NCBI GenBank assembly: GCA_018136815.1
Contig: CM030934.1
Coordinates: forward strand, 6,371,698 to 6,435,697
DNA length: 64,000 nt
DNA from: Isochrysis galbana
Lineage: Eukaryota > Haptophyta > Isochrysidales > Isochrysidaceae
Reading direction: 5' to 3'
Shown: in pieces, positions 18,741 to 28,839 of the stretch
How positions within the stretch are numbered: position 1 is the stretch's first letter
How the letters are laid out: each line of letters starts with the position of its first letter
The notes under the pieces: generated by a model
Told to the model about the DNA's origin: nothing
What the model saw: the letters and a program-made list of their open reading frames with translations, nothing else
The model's database searches: none
Position numbers and translations under genes: made by a program

Positions 18741-20312
18741 GTCACTGTGGAAATCAAAGCCGCAGCTTGGATTGTAACGAGATGAGCGAGATGTAACGAG
18801 ATGGCCTGATGGCCCGACGACGAGATGAACGAGATGGCCTTGATGGCCCGACGAGATGAACGAGATGGCCCTGGGGCCCGACGAGATGAACGAGATTTTC
18901 GGGTAACGGAACTGGACGAGGAGTTTCCCCACTAAGCTTGGTCGTAATGCGGTGAAACCGATTTGCAGACAAGCGGGAAACCGGGGCGGAAGGAACTGGC
19001 AAGGAAGTCGGCAGGAAGGCAGAGGAAATGTCTTGGCAAGGCGACGGAGGCAGGATTTTAACGGTAGACGGAGTGCAGAATTTTAACGGTAGGAAGGCAG
19101 GATATTTAACAGTAGGAAGAGGCAGGATTTCTAACGGTAGACGGAGTGCGGAATTTTTACGGTAGAAGAAGAGCGTGGAATTTAACTGTAGAAGAAGAGC
19201 GGAGAGGAGAAGGAGCGGGGCTCGAACTGCAGAGCGCTCCGTCCGGACTCGAACTCGCGACCCAGAGCAAAAGGTTGGTGGAGGCGGTGGGTTGAACCAC
19301 TATGCCACGCGAGAGTTTACGTAGCCATAGGGCCGATGGGAAGGGCTGAGAACCGCCCTATATACTCTGGGTTTTTGTCTCTTCTTTTTCACTTTTCTTC
19401 TTCTTTCTTCCTCTGTTCTTTTTTACTATTTACTGTTTTTCTTTTTTTTTTACTGTTATTTCTTTTTGCCTCTGAGACATCGCGAATGCGACACCCCCCG
19501 ACTTAATCACGAGCGTCCTCGCGAGCCTTCTGCAAGCGGAATCCTTATGTCTCTAAATTGTGGAAATCAAAGCCGCAGCTTGGATTGTAACGAGATGAGC
19601 GAGATGTAACGAGATGGCCTGATGGCCCGACGACGAGATGAACGAGATGGCCTTGATGGCCCGACGAGATGAACGAGATGGCCCTGGGGCCCGACGAGAT
19701 GAACGAGATTTTCGGGTAACGGAACTGGACGAGGAGTTTCCCCACTAAGCTTGGTCGTAATGCGGTGAAACCGATTTGCAGACAAGCGGGAAACCGGGGC
19801 GGAAGGAACTGGCAAGGAAGTCGGCAGGAAGGCAGAGGAAATGTCTTGGCAAGGCGACGGAGGCAGGATTTTAACGGTAGACGGAGTGCAGAATTTTAAC
19901 GGTAGGAAGGCAGGATATTTAACAGTAGGAAGAGGCAGGATTTCTAACGGTAGACGGAGTGCGGAATTTTTACGGTAGAAGAAGAGCGTGGAATTTAACT
20001 GTAGAAGAAGAGCGGAGAGGAGAAGGAGCGGGGCTCGAACTGCAGAGCGCTCCGTCCGGACTCGAACTCGCGACCCAGAGCAAAAGGTTGGTGGAGGCGG
20101 TGGGTTGAACCACTATGCCACGCGAGAGTTTACGTAGCCATAGGGCCGATGGGAAGGGCTGAGAACCGCCCTATATACTCTGGGTTTTTGTCTCTTCTTT
20201 TTCACTTTTCTTCTTCTTTCTTCCTCTGTTCTTTTTTACTATTTACTGTTTTTCTTTTTTTTTTTACTGTTATTTCTTTTTGCCTCTGAGACATCGCGAA
20301 TGCGACAGTCAC
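18741..20312 (-). mobile_element. Miniature LTR retroelement (TRIM-like) with 5-bp target duplication
   Basis: Two direct repeats, 18746-19493 (748 bp) and 19559-20307 (749 bp), appear identical by eye except for one T in a homopolymer. Each begins TGTGG and ends GCGACA, the TG...CA ends of LTRs. The pair is flanked by GTCAC (18741-18745 and 20308-20312). Only 65 bp lie between them (19494-19558). On the minus strand this spacer ends in a GTCGGGGGG purine tract next to the downstream LTR, as a polypurine tract would. No PBS complementary to a standard tRNA 3' end could be recognised, and there is no ORF. The near-identity of the LTRs implies a young insertion. Confidence 0.82.
19214..19315 (-). 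other. tRNA-like segment with A-box and B-box motifs inside each LTR
   Basis: On the minus strand of each LTR (repeated about 813 nt further right) the sequence runs CGTGGCATAGTGGTTCAACC, resembling a Pol III A box, then GGGTCGCGAGTTCGAGTCC and, further on, GCAGTTCGAGCCCC, both resembling B boxes. The stems do not fold as a complete tRNA, so this is not called as a tRNA gene. It may be a captured tRNA or SINE head. Confidence 0.45.
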
Positions 20313-20406
20313 GGAACCAGGCCGAAGTGCCTGTGCTCAGGTGTCTGGAGGAAGGGGCGTCTGTAATAATGTGAAATGGTGTTTTGTGTCCGCTTATTTA
20401 TTAGTT

Positions 20407-20474
20407 ATTAGCGCTTAGCCTTTTCAAAACGCAAAACGCGATTAGCGCTTAGCCTTTTCAAAACGCAAAACGCG
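20407..20474 (+). repeat. Two tandem 34-bp units
   Basis: ATTAGCGCTTAGCC... occurs twice head to tail without mismatch, just right of the LTR element. Confidence 0.85.
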
Positions 20475-20953
20475 TTTTCGCACATAACGTCAATCGATGA
20501 CCGAATGCCGAATGCAAGTTTGAGCGTACGGGAGCACCGTTCTGTGGTCGACGACCACTCGTTTGGAGTTGGAACGTTGGCCCCCGGTCGATGTCTCGAG
20601 CGGGTATTTTCGGTGTTATATTCCGCTCCGCGTTTATACGTCGCGCGACTCCCGAGGGTAGCCTGTGCGGAATCCACGTGTTTTGCGCCGGGTCCTCGGA
20701 AACCGCCGAAAGTCGGCTCGTGTTCACTGGGGCGGTACGCGGCGCGTTTTCTTCGGGCCGACATATTAGCCCTCGCCCAACATATTACTCAGCCGCCCTA
20801 GCCGATACGTATTTCCTCAATCCTGACTTTTTTATTTGTGCGCCCTTAGAACTTAAAATAATGTATGACCGCCCTGCCACTTGCCCCCCTCCCCCCCCTT
20901 GCGGGCCTTCCCTCCCCGCGGCGCGCAGCCGTGCGGTCGGCGCGAGGCTCGTC

Positions 20954-21474
20954 ATGTCGCGTGAGCGTACCATCTTCAGGCTGGCGAAAGGGTACCGTGG
21001 GCGCGCGAAGAATTGTTTCCGGATCGCGATCAAGCGCGTCGAAAAAGGCCTGCAGAACGCCTATCGCGAGAGAAGGCTCAAGAAGCGTGAAGCGCGCTCG
21101 ACGCAGATCATGCAGGTCGGAGCGGGTGCGAGAGAGCATGGCCTCAGCTACTCAAAGCTCATCAGGGGAATGTACCTGTCAGACATAGGCCTGAACCGCA
21201 AGATGCTGTCCGCCATTGCACGACAGGAGCCCTATTCTTTCCGAGCAATCGTCGAGGAGGTGCGGCGGTTGCCCTCCCGCGGCAGCTGGGGGTTTCGTGT
21301 TGAGCACCATCTGATGCATGATCACTGGCAATTACCTTCTTTGTGCGCTTGCTACAGCTTCACCAATATTCGTCCCTGCCTGTCCGACAGGCAAAGAAGG
21401 CTCTGCGAAAAAATGTGCTGGGCACCACAGAGAGCGTGGAAGAGGGGAACGACAAGCAGCATGTTATCAGCTAA
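20954..21474 (+). CDS. MRPL20: Mitochondrial-type ribosomal protein bL20
   Basis: Two exons, 20954-21259 and 21391-21474, with a 131-nt phase-0 GT-AG intron, give 129 residues. The protein reads as a full bL20: MSRERTIFRLAKGYRGRAKN at the N-terminus, then RVEKGLQNAYRERRLKKR, REHGLSYSKLI and LNRKMLSAIARQEPYSF, with FRAIVEE running into AKKALRKNVLG across the splice. The protein binds 23S-type rRNA early in assembly of the large mitoribosomal subunit. Plant mitochondrial homologues start in the same place without a long transit peptide, which supports this start. The frame is open upstream to 20591, but that extension looks noncoding. Reading straight through the intron would give an unrelated tail. 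Confidence 0.88.
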
Positions 21475-22203
21475 TGCAAGATGCGGTACGGCGGGAGACA
21501 TCCAGCGCGCTGCGGGACTCGCCCAGTGATTGATCAAACAGTGGGTCCGATGTAGTTTGTGCTGCCCGGCATTATTTCGATTGACTGCCCTCCGAATTCC
21601 TCCGAGCGAGTAACGTGAGTGCAACGGCATGTATGTCGGTATGCTTTCATTGATGATGCGAACGGAACAAATTTTGCATGCGAACGGAACAATCGGCCGA
21701 GTGCGCATGTTGCTGTTGTTCCTCCTACCGCTGCCGTTGTTGTTCCTGCTGCTCTATGATGTTGCCCGTGCAACTGACCGCCCTTTCTGCTTGACGCCCG
21801 GTAGCGACCAACTGGCGCCGTGTGGGCATGGCTAGTTTCAGCTGTTGGCATTGAGAGGAGCGCCGAGACTATGTCAGTAGCACAGCGAAGAAGGAGCCAC
21901 GCGACAGCCAAAAGAGGGTCATGAAAATGGTTGCGGACAGGCAGAGGGTGGGGGGGGGGGGGGGGGGGCGGTCTTCTAGGTCGGCCCAAGGCCCGAGGGA
22001 GGCGCGCGCTTGCCGCCTGCGGCTGAGGCTTATAACTTGGAGCCGAACGCCCTCTGCGCCCACGCTCTCGATATGCTGTTGCGCTACTGGTGCATGTGCT
22101 GCGCACACCCATAGATGTTTTCTTTTCTTGAGATTTTTTACTACATCTATGTTGATAGGGATGGAGCTGTGGATGGAGATGTGGATCTTTACCAGCCTTC
22201 ATT
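21475..22203. other. Stretch without a recognised gene
   Basis: Long minus-strand frames exist (21534-22202) but are Arg/Pro/Ser-rich without domain structure. A G run lies at 21951-21968. Confidence 0.5.
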
Positions 22204-22760
22204 CAACTATCAGTAAAACTGATAGGGTCATGGGCGGGGCTGCGTTCCCCCCCTCCTCCACCGCAGACACCCCCTGGGTGGGCCTGCACATCCATCCTCA
22301 GCCCCTGCCTGCTGCGGCAGGGGCTGAGCTGACATCAACTCTGCCCAGACTCTCGCTCAGCGCGCGCTGCGCGCCTCACGCATTCGTCTGCACATGTCCC
22401 CCATCGTACTGACCCCCCCCTTCACTACTGAGCCACAGACCATCCAAGCCGCCAACCAAGAGGGCTCCCAGCCCCAGCGAGGCCAGCGAGGGAGAGGCAG
22501 GGGAGGCCAGGGCTCAGCCCCAGCCTCCACTGCCCCCTGAGCTGGCCCTGCTGGCCCTCTAGCTTGGGGGGGGGGGCCTGGGGCCTGGGGGTCACACCAG
22601 CAGATGGGGGCTACGGCGCGCGCAGGCATCGCACGCCGGCGCACGCTTCGTCCGCCCTAGTATAGGCGATGGCGTGAGTCAATACCGTGTACCGTGAGTG
22701 CTTGGTCCATTATAGCTAGCGGTAGTAGCCTGAATCTTCAGATGTTATTTTTTACGGTAG
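22204..22760 (+). mobile_element. Hairpin retroelement D
   Basis: Starts with stems CTATCAGT and ACTGATAG around an AAA loop, then GGGTCATGGGCGGGG. The next 300 bp align with element E (26.2 kb), including the ACACCCCC-TGGGTGGGC and CAGCCCCTGCC blocks. It ends near 22760 with GCCTGAATCTTCAGATGTT, the same 3' end as the LINE copy at 40.6 kb. No target duplication was found. Confidence 0.6.
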
Positions 22761-22856
22761 CCTATACCTAATCGATAAAAAAACTGAAAACTGTAAACTG
22801 TTTGGCCGCCCCACTAGGGGCCCTAGTAAAACTTGTGTCATCTAGGGTACGAGGTA

Positions 22857-22940
22857 CGAGTGCGAGTGCCTCCGAGTGCGAGTGCGAGTGCGAGTGCGAG
22901 TGCGAGTGCGAGTGCGAGTGCGAGTGCGAGTGCGAGTGCA
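22857..22940 (+). repeat. Hexanucleotide microsatellite (GAGTGC)n
   Basis: About 13 consecutive GAGTGC units. It would encode alternating residues in any frame, but no gene surrounds it. Confidence 0.95.
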
Positions 22941-23157
22941 GGCCCATGCCCATGCGCCATGCGGGACTGCGGGACAGGGCGTGCGCCATCTCTGATCCGC
23001 GCCCACTGGGGGCCTGGGTCAGGGTATTGATTGCTCAGCTCATGCCAGAAGGCAGAGTCTGAGGGTGACCGACAGGCGCCCCGGAGGGGAATTGGAATTG
23101 GGAATTGGAGCCTGAGGGGGAGGGCACGAGGCACGAGGCGCCTCCCCGATGTGAACT

Positions 23158-23180
23158 AAGTATAAACTTAGTTCACCTCA
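23158..23180. repeat. Perfect palindrome of the AACTAAGT hairpin type
   Basis: AACTAAGT and ACTTAGTT separated by four bases, flanked by GTG and CAC. This is the terminal hairpin of the retroelement family, here beside GAGGCGCCTCCCC. Confidence 0.7.
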
Positions 23181-23292
23181 GGCTTTCGAAACTAAAGTAC
23201 CCTACCCGCCTCGGGTCGGCTGCCCGGACTGCTGGCCTCCGCGACGCCGCAGCGCCTTCCTGCGATCTGATCTCCTGGGCCCCTGCACGCAC

Positions 23293-23808
23293 ATGGGATG
23301 TCCCTCGGCCATCTGTGGGGTCTGGGACCAAGATAAGAGGCGTTGCGAGTCGCTTTGTCCTCTACTTGCCGGGCTCGGCATGCCCTCTGCACTACAACGT
23401 ATCGCCTGTCCGATCGCTGATGCCACCACATCCACACTGCGGATTTCCTGCCCAGACAATGGATCTATTGAGATCGTGGACAAGACCAGCTTCGGGCGCA
23501 ATGCAACATTAGTCGCTCTTGATGGCATTGAGGCTGAGAAGAAGACTCGTGGCCGTGGCAAAGTCTATATGCTCTCGGGCAGCGCAATGAGTGATGGGAG
23601 TGGTGCGACACTTCATTGTCGCCTAGTTTCACGAGGTGATGGTTGGCACACTCGACAGGAACGATTCATAAGTCCTGACCCGACTGATGAAGGCCGAGTT
23701 CTAGTTGAGCGCCATGTGCTAGTCCGTCCGGGGCAGCCTGATGTCTCATTGTGCAGATATTACAACAAGCGCAATGGAGAGGATCTCTCGCCCGCAGTCT
23801 CCACCTAA
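23293..23808 (+). CDS. Hypothetical protein
   Basis: 171 residues from ATG to TAA. From residue 40 the composition is protein-like (STLRISCPDNGSIEIVDKTS, GRNATLVALDGIEAEKKTRG, EGRVLVERHVLVRPGQPDVS) with alternating hydrophobic positions that suggest beta strands. I recognise no family. It could equally be the last exon of a larger gene whose upstream part was displaced by the repeats at 22-23 kb. Confidence 0.4.
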   Translation: MGCPSAICGVWDQDKRRCESLCPLLAGLGMPSALQRIACPIADATTSTLRISCPDNGSIEIVDKTSFGRNATLVALDGIEAEKKTRGRGKVYMLSGSAMSDGSGATLHCRLVSRGDGWHTRQERFISPDPTDEGRVLVERHVLVRPGQPDVSLCRYYNKRNGEDLSPAVST

Positions 23809-25085
23809 TTTTTTTCGTTGATCAAGGGTTTGGGCATCGTAGGCCGACGTCAGCTGTCATTCTTGTCCTATGCTCACCCTGATGCTGAAACGGGCAGGTA
23901 CACTTCGGGCGTGTGATATTGTCGTACAACTTGACAAAGACTGGCCGACGTCCGAGGGAGGCTTCATCGAAGCGGGCGGTTGAGACCATATAGATCGAGA
24001 CAATCAGATGAAGAGCCGGTCGTGGTTGCTGTGTGTCGCTCCTTAAGCTCGTCGCATCCCATAACCAGGGAAGATGTGAAGATGAGCTGATTCACTGATT
24101 CACTGATTTCTTTTATCCTTGCAATCTGCTTCCACTTCCACCTCCATCAACCTCCAAGAACGATCTAAAAAAATTATGTTCTCGCTACGTGCGTAGGCCC
24201 ATACAAATACGTTTGAGTATTCGGGGCTAGCACCTACACTGGGTCGGCAATTTCTACCATACTATGTCGAACGCCCTTCAAGATACCCTTTCTCGTCCTC
24301 CCTGTTCCTCCCCCTCTTCTATCCATTTTTTCTCATTCATTCTTATTCGATGTCCTGAGAGGGTGCAACTTGAGGTTCCCTTTTTTTTTCCATTGCCATT
24401 TTCTACACCTTCTACAATTCTACCCCCAAGCTTTGCCTCATTTGCCATATCACCACCCCCAAAAATGTGTCCCTAGATGCAAACGCTTATGGGTCCGATT
24501 GTTGCTGTTGCAAACGGTTCGCTGCTTGTCACGGGACGAGGTGGTCGACCACGCGCGGGTTGATTCCAAATAATAAAGGAGTCATTTTCATATTTATCAT
24601 CGTGATATCATCTACGCTATTTATAGGCGGGAAGTATTGAGGGGCGAGGGGAGGGCGGGGGGGAAGGGGCGGGGAGGGGCGGGAGGTGTCGTTCCGTCAC
24701 CGTCAATTGTGGGACATCAGTCGAATTGAGCGATCGAATGTCCACAGTTGTATATAGAGCAGTATTTTAAAATAAAATGCAGACTAGCATAACAACTTTT
24801 TTTCTCTGCTTCCCCCCGCGGTGCATGTTCCCCCCGAGGGGACGCCGCGTCAACGCTTTTCCCCTGCGTCTGCTCTAAGACCGACAACTACATAAACACT
24901 CGATTTAAGAGATATTTCGCACGGAGCATTTGTGATGACTTGCAATCACATCGGTGCACGCCGTGCATGGGCACGGCGCGATGTGCATCGGTCCCCCCGC
25001 GGAGACGCCGTGCGTGCGCATGTCAACTTTTTCCCTCTGCGTACCCCCTAAGTAAGGCCCACAACTACGTAAACTAGCCGTATAG
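23809..25085. other. Intergenic region with a dispersed repeat
   Basis: No gene seen. 24945-25045 carries a block (GCGCGATGTGCATCGG then GACGCCGTGCGTGCGCATG) that recurs at 29500-29545 and 48197-48246. Confidence 0.5.
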
Positions 25086-25087
25086 CG

Positions 25088-25456
25088 ATGTTTCTTTGCG
25101 CAGCACATGTGATGACTTGCGAGCCAGTTGAGGAGGAGGCCGTCGTGAACAATGGCTCCTCAGCGGTGGACTTGAGCGATGACGCGGCTGGTGTTTCCAA
25201 TGACTCCATGCACGTTGATCTGACCGACGAAGCGGTAGATGTGGCGGCCACGCCTTGTTCGACGAATAGTGAGTCCCCTCGCGTGCGACGGCGTTCTTTG
25301 GTTGATGTGCTTCCTCTCGCTGGGTTGCCTCCTCTTGCTGGGTTGTCTCCTCTTGCTGGGTATCTTCCTCTGGTTGGGTCTGATCCGTCGGAGTGGGTTC
25401 TTCGCCTTGCACCAAGCTTGCGGTTTCTTCGGGCTGGGATTGGGTTGGCTGGCTGA
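25088..25456 (+). CDS. Possible acidic protein exon with SIM-like motifs
   Basis: ATG frame of 122 residues. Residues 15-55 are acidic and contain AVDLSDD and HVDLTDE, both matching the hydrophobic-acidic pattern of SUMO-interacting motifs. The following LAGLPPLAGLSPLAG segment comes from tandem 15-bp units, which on the minus strand read as Gln/Glu/Thr-rich repeats in an equally open frame. Which strand is coding is undecided. Confidence 0.25.
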   Translation: MFLCAAHVMTCEPVEEEAVVNNGSSAVDLSDDAAGVSNDSMHVDLTDEAVDVAATPCSTNSESPRVRRRSLVDVLPLAGLPPLAGLSPLAGYLPLVGSDPSEWVLRLAPSLRFLRAGIGLAG

Positions 25457-25499
25457 CTGGCTCATCGGCTTGATCGCTCACATGCGTTGCCAGCGCCGC

Positions 25500-25645
25500 G
25501 ACGGCGTGTGGAAACTTCCATGCGCACGCACGGCGTCCCCGCGGGGGCCCGAGAGAAGCGCCTGACGAAACCCTTTTCTGCGCATCGGTGACGGCGTGTG
25601 GAAACTTCCATGCGCACCCACGGCGTCCCCGCGGGGGGCCCGAGA
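25500..25645 (+). repeat. Imperfect tandem repeat of an 89-bp unit
   Basis: GACGGCGTGTGGAAACTTCC starts at 25500 and again at 25589, each followed by ATGCGCAC and CACGGCGTCCCCGCGGG. Confidence 0.85.
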
Positions 25646-26117
25646 GAAATCTCATCGTGCGCATAACTCGCTGCGCTCGTTGCGCTTGAGTTGTGCAGAC
25701 GGCGATGTCCTACGCACGCTCGCCAAAGCCGCGCTCCAATGCCTCTCGCGCATCGAGTGGAGTACCTTCAGTGTATCCTCCAACCGCTCCACCGTGCGTC
25801 TGTCCAATGTGGATCTCGACGACGAGGCCTTGGACATGGTCTGTCGCGTGCTTGAGGCAGGAGCGTATCGGAGGACCCATACGCTCATCCTTGACCGCAA
25901 CCGGATTGGACCGGCGGGCGTGCAGCGCTTGTGCGAGCTCGCGCGGAGCTTTCGGTTGTCGTCGGTGGACCTCACGTGCAACCCGATTGGCGCGGAGAGC
26001 CAGCCAATGCTCTCACAACTGAGTGAGGAAGCTCAAGGTGCAGTTCACCCTGCTGTGATCACGATGCAATTGAATGTGTGTGGGGGGGGGTTCGGAGAGG
26101 GGGGTCGAATACTCTAG
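25596..26117 (+). CDS. Leucine-rich repeat (RNI-type) protein fragment
   Basis: The frame to the TAG at 26115 contains STVRLSNVDLDDEALDMVCR, THTLILDRNRIGPAGVQRLC and SSVDLTCNPIGAESQPML. These are consecutive ribonuclease-inhibitor-type leucine-rich repeats (LxLxxNxIGxxG). Such domains form protein-binding horseshoes. Only about three repeats are present, the first 40 residues come from the tandem repeat before it, and the frame runs out next to retroelement E. It is probably the end of a gene or a truncated copy. Confidence 0.45.
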   Translation: MWKLPCAPTASPRGAREKSHRAHNSLRSLRLSCADGDVLRTLAKAALQCLSRIEWSTFSVSSNRSTVRLSNVDLDDEALDMVCRVLEAGAYRRTHTLILDRNRIGPAGVQRLCELARSFRLSSVDLTCNPIGAESQPMLSQLSEEAQGAVHPAVITMQLNVCGGGFGEGGRIL

Positions 26118-26150
26118 TAAATATAATATGTATATATGCGGGGGTATAAT

Positions 26151-27107
26151 TTCTCCCTTGTTCGGCCAACCTACTTTTATAAGTGGGGGTCAATGGGGGC
26201 CTCGCGCCCCCCTCTCTCCATTGCGGACACCCCCCGGGGTGGGCCCGTACATTCAACCCCAGCCCCTGCCCTCTGGCAGGGGCAGGGCACTCATCAATAC
26301 AGCCCAGACCCCTAGTGGGCGCGGGCCGCGAGCCGCACTCCCAGGCCCGCATGGGCCTGCTCTCGTACTGACTCCCCCCCCATCCCTGGTCGCCAGGCAG
26401 ACAGGGGCCTCAGGGCGGCACCCAAGGCCAGCGAGGCGAGCGAGGGAGAGGCAGGAGGGGCCAGGGGCTCAGCCCCAGCCTCCACTGCCCCCTGAGCTGC
26501 CCTTGCTGGCCCTCTGGGCGCCCCTGAAGGACCTCTGAGAGCAGGCCATGGCGCGCCGCATGGCGACGCGCCGCAGGGACCGGGGCGGAAGAGAATGGAA
26601 CGAGGGAGAGGGGGGATTTGCACCCCCCCCGATGGAGTGTGGTGAGAAACGAGCCCCGTTTGCGTTAGCAAACGGGCGAAGGGGGGCGGCTGGCGACAGG
26701 AGAGGCGAGAAGAAGGGAGTGGCTCAAGACGTCCCTGTGGCAGGTATCGGGGGGCGCAGACATTTATTTCTTCGAGGACCGCTCGCGGCGCGAGCTGTAA
26801 GGGCCGTTCTCCTTTTTTGACGAGAGGTTCCTCCCCCCCCCCCGGTGCTTTTTCCCGGAGAGTCGGCCGGCGTCGACCGGACCGCCTCAATGGGTTTTCC
26901 CTCATTTCAACTTGTGGGGAGTTAGAATGGGAGCCGGGGGCCTGCGAGGGGGGAGATGTGGAAGGGTGCATAGGAGTATGTATCTGTGACAACAGCACGC
27001 GCCAAGGTGTACGGGCAGGTGCGCTGAGGGCTGTCGTGTTAGTACCGGGCTAGTGAGAGTAGTGGTACTAACGCTCAGATAGATTATTATTATTCTCCCT
27101 TGTTCGG
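26151..27107 (+). mobile_element. Intact hairpin retroelement E with 15-bp target duplication
   Basis: TTCTCCCTTGTTCGG occurs at 26151-26165 and 27093-27107. The 927-bp insert (26166-27092) starts CAAC and folds at once into CCTACTT / AAGTGGG around TTAT, followed by GGGTCAATGGGGG. It ends in a stem-loop (GTTAGTACC / GGTACTAAC enclosing GGGCTAGTGAGAGTAG), then CGCTCAGATAG and a (ATT)n tail. The body has no long credible ORF. Both ends and the duplication indicate a full-length non-autonomous element mobilised by target-primed reverse transcription. Confidence 0.85.
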
Positions 27108-27433
27108 GTGGTGCACTGGGACTTTTGATGGCCCGCACCTTCACCTGCCAGCTGCGCGCGGGTGACTCGCACGGCCCTCTCGTACTTGACGCACCATCGG
27201 GGGAGCTGCACTGAGGCGAGGCGCGGGCACGCGAGCATGGCGTGGCAGAGCGCCGCCTCGCACTCGCGGCTCACCCATCCGAGCACCGAGTCTCGCAACG
27301 AGCTCATAGATCATGGACGCGATCCTACTCGCGAGCTAGTAACCGGGCTCATGCTATAGTAGTCTACAAAGAGTACTCAGAATAGAAGATAAAGTATTCT
27401 GGCAGTGGAAGAAAACTCCGTCGCGCGCGTCGC

Positions 27434-28210
27434 ATGACGGACGACGCAGCCGCGGCGACGGATGCCGCCGCCGCTCCCACGCTGCGAGCCCTCAACCGCG
27501 CCGTCTTCCCAGGAGATGCGCTAGCCAAGGTGTCGGACTTTAAGCGCGTCGTACTCGGCGGCGGCATTCTCCGAGAAGGCAACCAGTTCCTCTCCACACG
27601 GGTGGGGATGTTGCGTTGGGATCCCGGTGCAAGCCACCTTTGGGTTGATGCCGACCAGCGCCGGTACATCGCGGCGCAGGGCGATCACGTCATCGGCGTG
27701 GTGACTGGGACGCATGCTGACGAGTACCGGGTCGACATTGGCTGTGCGGCCCCTGCCATGCTTCCCGTTCTCGCCTTTGATGGAGCAACAAAGCGCAACA
27801 GACCACACCTTGCAGTAGGTGCACTGGTCTATGCTCGGGTGGTGATGGCCAACAAGGACATGGACCCTGAGATCAGCTGCGCAGCTCCACCCGGCGTGAG
27901 CTCCAAAGACTGGGTGACGCGCGAGTCGATATTTGGGGAACTCATGGGAGGCCACATCTTTGCATGCCCCAAGGACATGTGTCGCATGTTGGCCGCCGAT
28001 GACGAGGAATGCCCGCTTCTGGAGGCGCTTGGCGACGTCTCAGCTTTTGAATTGGCGGTTGGCATTAACGGACGCGTCTGGATCAATGCGCAGGAGGCGT
28101 CAATGATGATCCTTGCTCAACAGGCCATACTACTGTGCTACACACATCCGACATCCGAACATGCTCATCTTGTGCATGAGCTTGCAGCCGCTTGCCAATC
28201 GCATAGATGA
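27434..28210 (+). CDS. RRP40: Exosome complex subunit RRP40 (EXOSC3)
   Basis: Single exon, 258 residues, ATG at 27434. Domains in order: N-terminal region with FPGDALAKV (about 25-33), the S1 domain around residues 74-160 (LWVDADQRRYIAAQGDHVIG, GATKRNRPHLAVGALVYARV, ANKDMDPEISC), and the KH-like domain with GINGRVWINAQEA near 211-223. These are the hallmark blocks of RRP40. In the nucleus and cytoplasm it forms part of the RNA-binding cap of the exosome, which threads RNA to the 3'-5' exonucleases. The C-terminus (HPTSEHAHLVHELAA) aligns with the last helix of the animal protein, so no further exon is needed. Confidence 0.93.
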   Translation: MTDDAAAATDAAAAPTLRALNRAVFPGDALAKVSDFKRVVLGGGILREGNQFLSTRVGMLRWDPGASHLWVDADQRRYIAAQGDHVIGVVTGTHADEYRVDIGCAAPAMLPVLAFDGATKRNRPHLAVGALVYARVVMANKDMDPEISCAAPPGVSSKDWVTRESIFGELMGGHIFACPKDMCRMLAADDEECPLLEALGDVSAFELAVGINGRVWINAQEASMMILAQQAILLCYTHPTSEHAHLVHELAAACQSHR

Positions 28211-28830
28211 TGCTATGCGTGATCTCCCGAGCGAAGGAAAGAGTTCATCGACTGGCACCCGGACAAGTTATTTAGGATGCGATGTCGGACATCCAGTGCA
28301 AACTGAGCAAATTTTTCTACACGGGTCGTCAACAGACGGCGCATTGGCGAACAACTAAGAAGAAGATCTGCTGGGCATAGAGGCTAGCTTTTGCTGCGGC
28401 TATGGGATGTGATGCATTCGTGTATTAGTCGCCCCCGAGTCCATGGACTATGCTCAGTGCCAACAACACAAATCATGCGCTGCATGCGCTGCATGACGAG
28501 GAGCTGCCCGCAAGATCTAGCTCATGTGATTCGTTATCATCATCAAAAATGTTTTGCGCTCCAAACTCCTCAACGGAAAGCGGAAAGGGGCCGCTATCAC
28601 CAACAAGGCGCTCTCAGCGCTCATTTTATGCTGGATGCCGGGCCCTTAGCGCCCTATCAAGAGCAACGCGCGCACGTTAAGAGCTGGAGGCTTGCGGTAA
28701 GGTAGAAGGCAGTCTATAGGCAAGGGACCGAGCTGCAAATCCCTAAGGCGAGAAGCGTTCATACCACCAACATGTGAGCAGGCATTCAAGAGGGTACTTG
28801 AGAAGGGCTGCACAATGGACGACAAGACAA
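28211..28830. other. Stretch without a recognised gene
   Basis: Downstream flank of RRP40. Short frames only; ATGCGCTGC direct repeats near 28475-28495. Confidence 0.5.
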
Positions 28831-28839
28831 TAAATAAAT

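Noticed and set aside
19230-19310. tRNA gene call in the LTR
   Set aside because: A- and B-box-like words are present but acceptor and T stems do not pair properly.
18746-20307. Reading the 748-bp pair as a simple tandem duplication
   Set aside because: TG...CA ends, a 5-bp flanking duplication and a purine tract fit an LTR element better; an assembly duplication remains possible and is stated as the refutation.
20591-21529. 312-residue frame through bL20
   Set aside because: Only the part from MSRERT to FRAIVEE matches bL20; the upstream part lacks protein character and the downstream part is an intron, since the 21391-21474 exon supplies the real C-terminus.
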